Shown piece after piece: positions 6,921 through 11,937 of a DNA stretch of 11,937 nt. Source of the DNA: Willaertia magna (Eukaryota > Heterolobosea > Eutetramitea > Acrasida > Naegleriidae); contig CADWAF010000622.1 of the NCBI GenBank assembly GCA_902984215.1, positions 1 to 11,937 on the forward strand. The letters are read 5' to 3'. The notes under the pieces were generated by a model. It did no database searches. It saw only the letters and a program-made list of their open reading frames with translations, and had not been told where the DNA came from. The translations under genes and the position numbers were made by a program. Position 1 is the stretch's first letter. Each line of letters starts with the position of its first letter.

Positions 6921-8279
6921 ATGATTGTAAACAATAAAAAAATGTCTAAACCTTCTACGGACAATAGTTCGATGAGCAATCGTCCTATTTTAATTGATTG
7001 GATTAAAAAACATTTAGTTTATATGAATGTTCATTCACCTTTTCAAATACATATAACTAATCTTACAAAATCTAATCCAACACTTGATGGGTGTGATTGT
7101 TTTCAATTACAATTACCTTACTTTTCTGATCATATTCCATTAACTATAAATTTATTTTATGATGGATTTAAAATTCATGAACCTTTTGATTTTCAAATTC
7201 TTTGTAATAATAATCAATTATTAAATTATTTTTATTTAAATAAAAATCAATTAAAATATTTACATGAATGGAAAGAAAATGTAATTTTAAATTTTAGTAA
7301 TGAAGATTTATTAATTACTTTTACATTTAAAACAGTTATGGAAATTATAAATTATTTAAATATTTATTTTACAATGATAATTAAAAATCATTTAAATAAC
7401 ACAATTAAATTTGAATATGAAACAATTAGCCATTTAAATCATGCTAAATTCTTTGTTCAACAAATTTACAATGATCCACCAAACAACACTACAAATGCTA
7501 CAAATAATACTCCAACAATTTCTGAAAAGATTTATTTTCTCCTTCCATTAGAGAATATTAATGGATTTAATAATTTAATAAAAGAAAATGAAGAATCTTT
7601 TCCATTTATTTATTTACAAATAATATTTACAATTGAAAATAATAAATTAATTGAAGAAACAAAAACGGATTTACAATTTTCAATTGCCTTAAAGAAAAAT
7701 ACACAATTTTCAAATACTTTACAATTATTATCTCATTTACAATTACCTACATTTTCTACTAATCATTCATGTATAGTTGAATATTTACCTTTAGTTATTA
7801 GTAAATTAGAAAAATCTCTTGTAGAAGGACATTCTACTAATCAATTAAAATTATTTTTCATTCAACAATTAATTTTAAAGTTTGGAAATCCAATTGATTT
7901 AGTAACAATGGATAAATCTATTAAAATTACTTTTCTTATGCATGTAGAGAATTATCAATTTTTATATTATTTAATGATTATTGTGAATACTGAAACATTT
8001 CCGAAAGAGATGCCAATTGTAAGAATGCAATCTACTAAACATTTAAAGGGAATGGAAGAGAAACCAAATTCAGGTACCAATAGTAATACCAGCACTCCGA
8101 GCGTGGGTTCATCTACAACAACAACTGAACTTAATTTGATAAAGCCTTATACCGTGCGTTTGCAACAATTAGAATGGTTATCGGGAAGCAATGAAGAAGT
8201 AATAAAGAAGAATGTAGAAAAGCTAAAGACTCAATTAGATAGAGGAATAATTGATTTTATCAAGTTATGCGAGAAATAA
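6921..8279 (+). CDS. BABAM2: BRCC45/BRE homologue (BABAM2), scaffold of BRCC36 deubiquitinase complexes
   Basis: 452 residues from the ATG at 6921, single exon; the frame opens at a TTG (6909), and a second ATG at 6942 is possible. Residues ~22-170 look like a degenerate UEV (E2-like) domain: PLTINLFYDGFKIHEPFDFQI, then a L..LHEW segment and a long helix. A second UEV-like region begins near 280, where SCIVEYLPLVISKL aligns by eye with C-L-I-D-Y-V-P-Q-V in human BRE, followed by ITFLMHVENYQFLYYL and TFPKEMPIVRMQS. The tail ends in LEWLSG..E and a helix. No catalytic Cys of a true E2 is apparent. A Thr/Ser/Asn linker (about 376-405) interrupts the second domain. In animals BRE links BRCC36, Abraxas-type and MERIT40 proteins in BRISC and BRCA1-A, which cleave K63-linked ubiquitin. 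The gene is AT-rich and Asn/Leu/Ile-rich. The assignment rests on remembered homology and is strong in the second half, weaker in the first. Confidence 0.75.
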   Translation: MIVNNKKMSKPSTDNSSMSNRPILIDWIKKHLVYMNVHSPFQIHITNLTKSNPTLDGCDCFQLQLPYFSDHIPLTINLFYDGFKIHEPFDFQILCNNNQLLNYFYLNKNQLKYLHEWKENVILNFSNEDLLITFTFKTVMEIINYLNIYFTMIIKNHLNNTIKFEYETISHLNHAKFFVQQIYNDPPNNTTNATNNTPTISEKIYFLLPLENINGFNNLIKENEESFPFIYLQIIFTIENNKLIEETKTDLQFSIALKKNTQFSNTLQLLSHLQLPTFSTNHSCIVEYLPLVISKLEKSLVEGHSTNQLKLFFIQQLILKFGNPIDLVTMDKSIKITFLMHVENYQFLYYLMIIVNTETFPKEMPIVRMQSTKHLKGMEEKPNSGTNSNTSTPSVGSSTTTTELNLIKPYTVRLQQLEWLSGSNEEVIKKNVEKLKTQLDRGIIDFIKLCEK

Positions 8280-8280
8280 A
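8275..8280 (+). terminator. AATAAA overlapping the BRCC45 stop codon
   Basis: The last codon AAA, the stop TAA and the next A form AATAAA. It is a candidate poly(A) signal. The opposing ubiquitin-L40 stop is only 32 nt away. Confidence 0.4.
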
Positions 8281-8302
8281 ATTTACATAAAAAAATATAT
8301 AA

Positions 8303-8308
8303 TTTATT
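8303..8308 (-). terminator. Candidate poly(A) signal of the ubiquitin-L40 gene
   Basis: AATAAA on the minus strand begins 3 nt past the stop codon, in the 32-nt gap between the two convergent genes. Confidence 0.35.
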
Positions 8309-8311
8309 AAT

Positions 8312-8856
<545 letters not shown>

Positions 8857-9177
8857 GAAGAAGAAAATAAAATTCCAACATGGAAATCTTTAATAGAAAA
8901 ACCATTATATCAAGAAGAAGAAGAATTTAAAATAAAACCACATCAATCTTACTATTCTACTCATAGTGAAACTGAAATTGAAAAACAACAACCAATAAAT
9001 AAATTAGAAGATAAAGTAATTACTAATGGTAATAAAATAAGGTATTATCATAACATATTTAAAGAGAAACCAATAATTGGAAAGAATAATTTTGAAAGAG
9101 CACATTTACGTATTAATTTATTTAAAGAAAGTAGAAATCAATCATTTTCTTTAATTGATTATAATTATGGAGATGAA
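8857..9177 (+). other. Open, coding-like stretch in frame with the SUMO protease but without an ATG
   Basis: 107 codons run without a stop directly into the protease frame, after an in-frame TAA at 8854-8856. The composition looks protein-coding: Glu/Lys-rich with a run of four GAA codons near 8926, then Ser/Tyr/His and Asn-rich parts, like the disordered N-termini of Ulp1/SENP proteins. There is no in-frame ATG before 9178. An ATG at 8880 is one frame off (it would join if one base were absent at 8883). No GT donor lies between 8785 and about 9014, so an ordinary intron does not rescue it. It is probably the true N-terminus, with start unresolved. Confidence 0.55.
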
Positions 9178-10125
9178 ATGGATAAATTAAGAAGATCATT
9201 ACAATCATTAATAACATTAAGAGAGAAATCAAAAGAATATAAAATAAGTAGAAATATATTAGAGAAATACACTATTGATAAAGTAGCAAGTAGAGTAATT
9301 ACAAAGATAACAGAGAGTCTAACAAGTGAATTAGTATTAGAATTATTTAAAGAAAAATTACCAAATAAGATTTATGAAGAAATTGTGAAAGAAACAATTG
9401 AAGAGACAATTAAATTAGAAAAGGAATTTTTCTTTTTATCAAAAATAGATTTAGATAAAATATCTAAAGTATTATATGGAAATAAATTACAAGAAGTATT
9501 AGTTACAAAATATAATGTAGATATGACTAGAGATAAATTATTATGTTTAAAAGATGGTGAATGGTTAAATGATGAAGTAATTAATTTTTATTTAAATATG
9601 ATTAAAGATAGAAATGATAGAAATACAAAATTACCTAAATGTCATTTATTTACAACATTCTTTTATTCTACTTTAATGAGAAATAATAGATATGGTTATT
9701 CTAATGTTAAACGTTGGACTAGAAAGATTGATTTATTTGAATTTCATAAAATTATTATACCAATTCATTTAGGTGTTCATTGGACTTTAGCAATTATTAA
9801 TTTAAGGGATGAAAGATTTGAATATTATGATTCAATGGGTGGTAAGGCTACAGGTACTCAAATATTAAAGGATTTAGAAAGGTATATTCAAGATGAATCT
9901 TTAGATAAAAAGAATGTTGCATTAGATACTTCTCATTGGAAACATTACATTCCTGGTCCTAGGCATGTGCCTCAACAATTAAATAGTTGGGATTGTGGTG
10001 TTTTTACTTGCAAATTTGCAAACTTTTTATCTCAAGATCTTCCTTTATCCTTTTCACAAGATGATATGCCTTATTTTAGAAAGAGAATGGTTTTAGAAAT
10101 TGCTTATTGTCACCAAATACTTTAA
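9178..10125 (+). CDS. ULP1: Ulp1/SENP-type SUMO protease (C48 cysteine peptidase)
   Basis: 315 residues from the first in-frame ATG; the N-terminus probably extends upstream (see the 8857-9177 entry). Residues ~1-95 are charged and helical. The C48 catalytic domain covers about 110-315. Visible motifs are GEWLNDEVINFYLN (127-140), VKRWTRKIDLF (177-187), IPIHLGVHWTLAIINL with catalytic His201, EYYDSMGG with Asp218, QQLNSWDCGVF with oxyanion Gln267 and nucleophile Cys273, and DMPYFRKRMVLEI near the end. This matches human SENP1/2 and yeast Ulp1 rather than the SENP6/7 or Den1 branches (from memory). It processes SUMO precursors to the di-Gly form and removes SUMO from targets, usually at nuclear pores or in the nucleus. 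The catalytic set is complete. Single exon. Its stop lies 17 nt from that of the cation exchanger on the other strand. Confidence 0.93.
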   Translation: MDKLRRSLQSLITLREKSKEYKISRNILEKYTIDKVASRVITKITESLTSELVLELFKEKLPNKIYEEIVKETIEETIKLEKEFFFLSKIDLDKISKVLYGNKLQEVLVTKYNVDMTRDKLLCLKDGEWLNDEVINFYLNMIKDRNDRNTKLPKCHLFTTFFYSTLMRNNRYGYSNVKRWTRKIDLFEFHKIIIPIHLGVHWTLAIINLRDERFEYYDSMGGKATGTQILKDLERYIQDESLDKKNVALDTSHWKHYIPGPRHVPQQLNSWDCGVFTCKFANFLSQDLPLSFSQDDMPYFRKRMVLEIAYCHQIL

Positions 10126-10131
10126 TTTATT
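10126..10131 (-). terminator. Candidate poly(A) signal of the cation/H+ exchanger
   Basis: AATAAA on the minus strand begins 11 nt past the exchanger stop and abuts the stop codon of the convergent SUMO protease. Confidence 0.35.
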
Positions 10132-10142
10132 TTGTAATTATT

Positions 10143-11937
10143 TTATAGATAAATAAAGAAGAATCCAACAACTATTAAAACATAAATAAAAACTAAGGCT
10201 ACACCATGGAAATAGTTTGATCTACCATCTCTAGAAATATAATTAATCATCATTACTGCAAAGAAAACGACAATAATATTAAATAAGGGGAATGTTAAGG
10301 TAAAAATCATTTTCTCATTCTTAAATAGCAATTCAGAAAACAGAACCAATACAGGTATTTGAATTAAGGAAATTTGAATAGCTGCCACATTACCAATTTC
10401 TAAGGATAATGTAACATTGTCATTCCAAGCAAACTGAATAGCATTCAAAAATTCTTGTAATGAAGGGATGGTTGCTAAGAATGTTAAACCAGCAAATTGA
10501 ATGTCAATACCCAACGATTCAAAGGCAGGCTCTAAGGCACTTGTCATAATTTCAGCAATAAAAGAATAAGCAACCGTACATGCTATCAATAACAAAACTG
10601 ATAGCCATATAGGCCATTCTACTTCCTCTTCATGATGTTCATCCTTTTTCTCTTCTTCCTCTCGTTTATCTTTCTTATCTAAAATTCCTTTCTTTGGAAT
10701 CTTTTGAAATAAATAACGATGAGTTTTTAAACTGTAAAGTAATCCAACAAAATAAGCCAATGGTAGAACTATAGAGATAGTAAAAGCTAAAGGTTGAACC
10801 TTACTAAAATACATTGGGTCACGCATAAAATCTTCTAAACGCATATCACAACCAACACATTTAATACTAAATACTGTTGCATTTCTGGAATGATTATTAA
10901 AAGTATTATTGTTGTCATTTAGCGTAATATATTCTTGATGTACTGTATGTAATGTATGATATTGTATTTTATTACTTTCCTTATTGTCAATTAATAATTG
11001 ATGAGTATCATGTTGTAATGAATTAATTTCTACTTGTCCATATATTGTACTAATTTTATGACTTTTATCATTCAATAAATACTTTCCAAACAGTACTGGA
11101 CTAGTTGGTTTCATCTTTTTCTTTGTTGTAAATAAACTTTTCATATAAGAATTGGATGACAGCTTATTCATTGTTGTTGAAAAACTATTAGTTGTAATAA
11201 AGTTTTCATCATTCTCAATTGTTCTGTTGTATGGAAGGCCATTTAAACATTGACCACATTGTAAAGTATTAGCTCCAAATAATTGATAAAAAACTGCAGG
11301 TGTAAAAGCTCCTAATACTGCAATAAATAATAAAATAGAAGACACACCAGCTGAATGTCTATTAAAATATTGTTGTTTATATTTTATACCTCCCACTAAC
11401 ATACTCAACCCAGGAGTAAGCAAAATAGCAGCTAATAATGCACCTGTAATACCTTGCATTACAACTCCTTGTAATTCCTTTTGTAATGCTAAGAAATACA
11501 ATATCAATTCAATTATCTAAATATCAAATACATTATTAAATAATAACTTAAAGAAATGACATTACTTACACTTCCAAAAGTAGCATTAAGCAGGGCACCA
11601 AGAACGAACGATGTTTGGGCAACAATAGATTCAACACATTTACCAATAATTATAGCCAATGGCATTGCACTGACAATAGATAATGGGAAAATAACCATAC
11701 TATACTTCGAAACAAATTCTTCACCTAAAATATAATATAAGCATAAAGTTAAAGGAATTAAAGGTAATAAATTAAATAAAGGTATAGAAATATTAAAAAT
11801 TGATTTAGTAAAATATTGCAATGATAGTGGTGTTTCAATTTGTATTACTTTTTCATTTTCATTCTTCTCAATAACAACACCATCTTCACTCTTTTCATTT
11901 AAACTATCAAAACTGTCACTAGTCAACGTTGAAGTGG
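10143..11937 (-). CDS. Type II cation/H+ exchanger (CAX family, VNX1-like), 5' partial
   Basis: Exons <11937-11570 and 11516-10143; 579 residues are visible. The frame is open to the window edge and the TTG at 11926 is not a convincing start. A hydrophilic Ser/Glu/Asp N-terminus precedes about eleven hydrophobic helices in two halves. Half 1 has LLNATFGS joined by splicing to IIELILYFLAL, with Glu125 at the c-1 ion-site position. Half 2 has IPSLQEFLNAIQFA..N..LSLEIG, with Glu477 at the c-2 site. The change from the GNAAEH form of ordinary Ca2+/H+ exchangers to xxxEFLNAI is what I recall for type II proteins such as yeast Vnx1, a vacuolar Na+(K+)/H+ antiporter. Between the halves are two CxxC pairs around a long polar insert and a very acidic/basic loop (DKKDKREEEEKKDEHHEEE). 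Likely location: acidic organelle membrane. The cation is unproven; Ca2+ is an alternative. It ends 17 nt from the SUMO protease stop. Confidence 0.85.
10152..10157 (+). terminator. Candidate poly(A) signal of the SUMO protease, inside the opposite gene
   Basis: AATAAA on the plus strand 26 nt past the protease stop falls within the last codons of the convergent exchanger gene. If used, the two mRNAs overlap at their 3' ends. Confidence 0.3.
11517..11569 (-). other. Intron in the cation/H+ exchanger gene (53 nt)
   Basis: GTAAGT donor after GGA AGT and a ATTTAG acceptor before ATA ATT GAA. Phase 0. It splits the c-1 ion-binding motif, and splicing restores N-A-T-F-G-S-I-I-E-L-I. Confidence 0.93.

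Overview
The window is nuclear DNA from a small-genome, AT-rich (very roughly 70-75% AT by eye) free-living eukaryotic microbe. The evidence is mitochondrial proteins with presequences, a ubiquitin-L40 fusion, a CKS cell-cycle protein, a SUMO protease, signal-peptide membrane proteins, and short GTAAGT...AG spliceosomal introns. Respiratory complex I, an ATP synthase assembly factor and a branched-chain acyl-CoA dehydrogenase indicate an aerobic organism. The style (very compact, few tiny introns, modest low-complexity runs) would fit an amoeboid or amoeboflagellate protist such as a heterolobosean (Naegleria/Willaertia-like). An amoebozoan cannot be excluded, and the placement is inference.

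Layout, left to right, ten protein genes. (1) 1-1626 (+), 5'-truncated Na+/H+ exchanger, one intron. (2) 1717-2997 (-), signal-peptide copper type II monooxygenase of the DBH/PHM family. (3) 3095-4418 (-), short/branched-chain acyl-CoA dehydrogenase ACADSB, one intron. (4) 4557-5291 (+), F1-ATPase assembly factor ATPAF1/Atp11. (5) 5337-5737 (-), CKS1, three short exons that no single reading frame reveals. (6) 5853-6717 (-), complex I 24-kDa subunit NDUFV2, one intron. (7) 6921-8279 (+), BRCC45/BRE (BABAM2) homologue. (8) 8312-8698 (-), ubiquitin-ribosomal protein eL40 fusion. (9) 9178-10125 (+), Ulp1/SENP SUMO protease with an unexplained open stretch (8857-9177) in front. (10) 10143-11937 (-), 5'-truncated type II cation/H+ exchanger (VNX1-like), one intron.

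Several naive open frames begin at TTG. ATG starts were chosen instead for genes 3, 7 and 8, while genes 1 and 10 run off the window. All ten genes end in TAA. All six introns are 43-53 nt long and lie between codons (phase 0). Convergent genes are separated by only 17-90 nt, and AATAAA hexamers often contain the stop codon itself, so 3' UTRs must be tiny or overlap the opposite gene.

The gene content is mostly housekeeping: energy metabolism (3, 4, 6), ubiquitin/SUMO biology (7, 8, 9), cell cycle (5) and ion exchange at both edges (1, 10). I see no mobile element, CRISPR array, RNA gene, virus-derived gene or evident novel multi-gene system. The points most worth a second look are a consensus E2F-type element just upstream of CKS1, the missing start of the SUMO protease, the stop-codon/poly(A)-signal overlap, an altered CKS hinge and the unusual loop of the cation exchanger.
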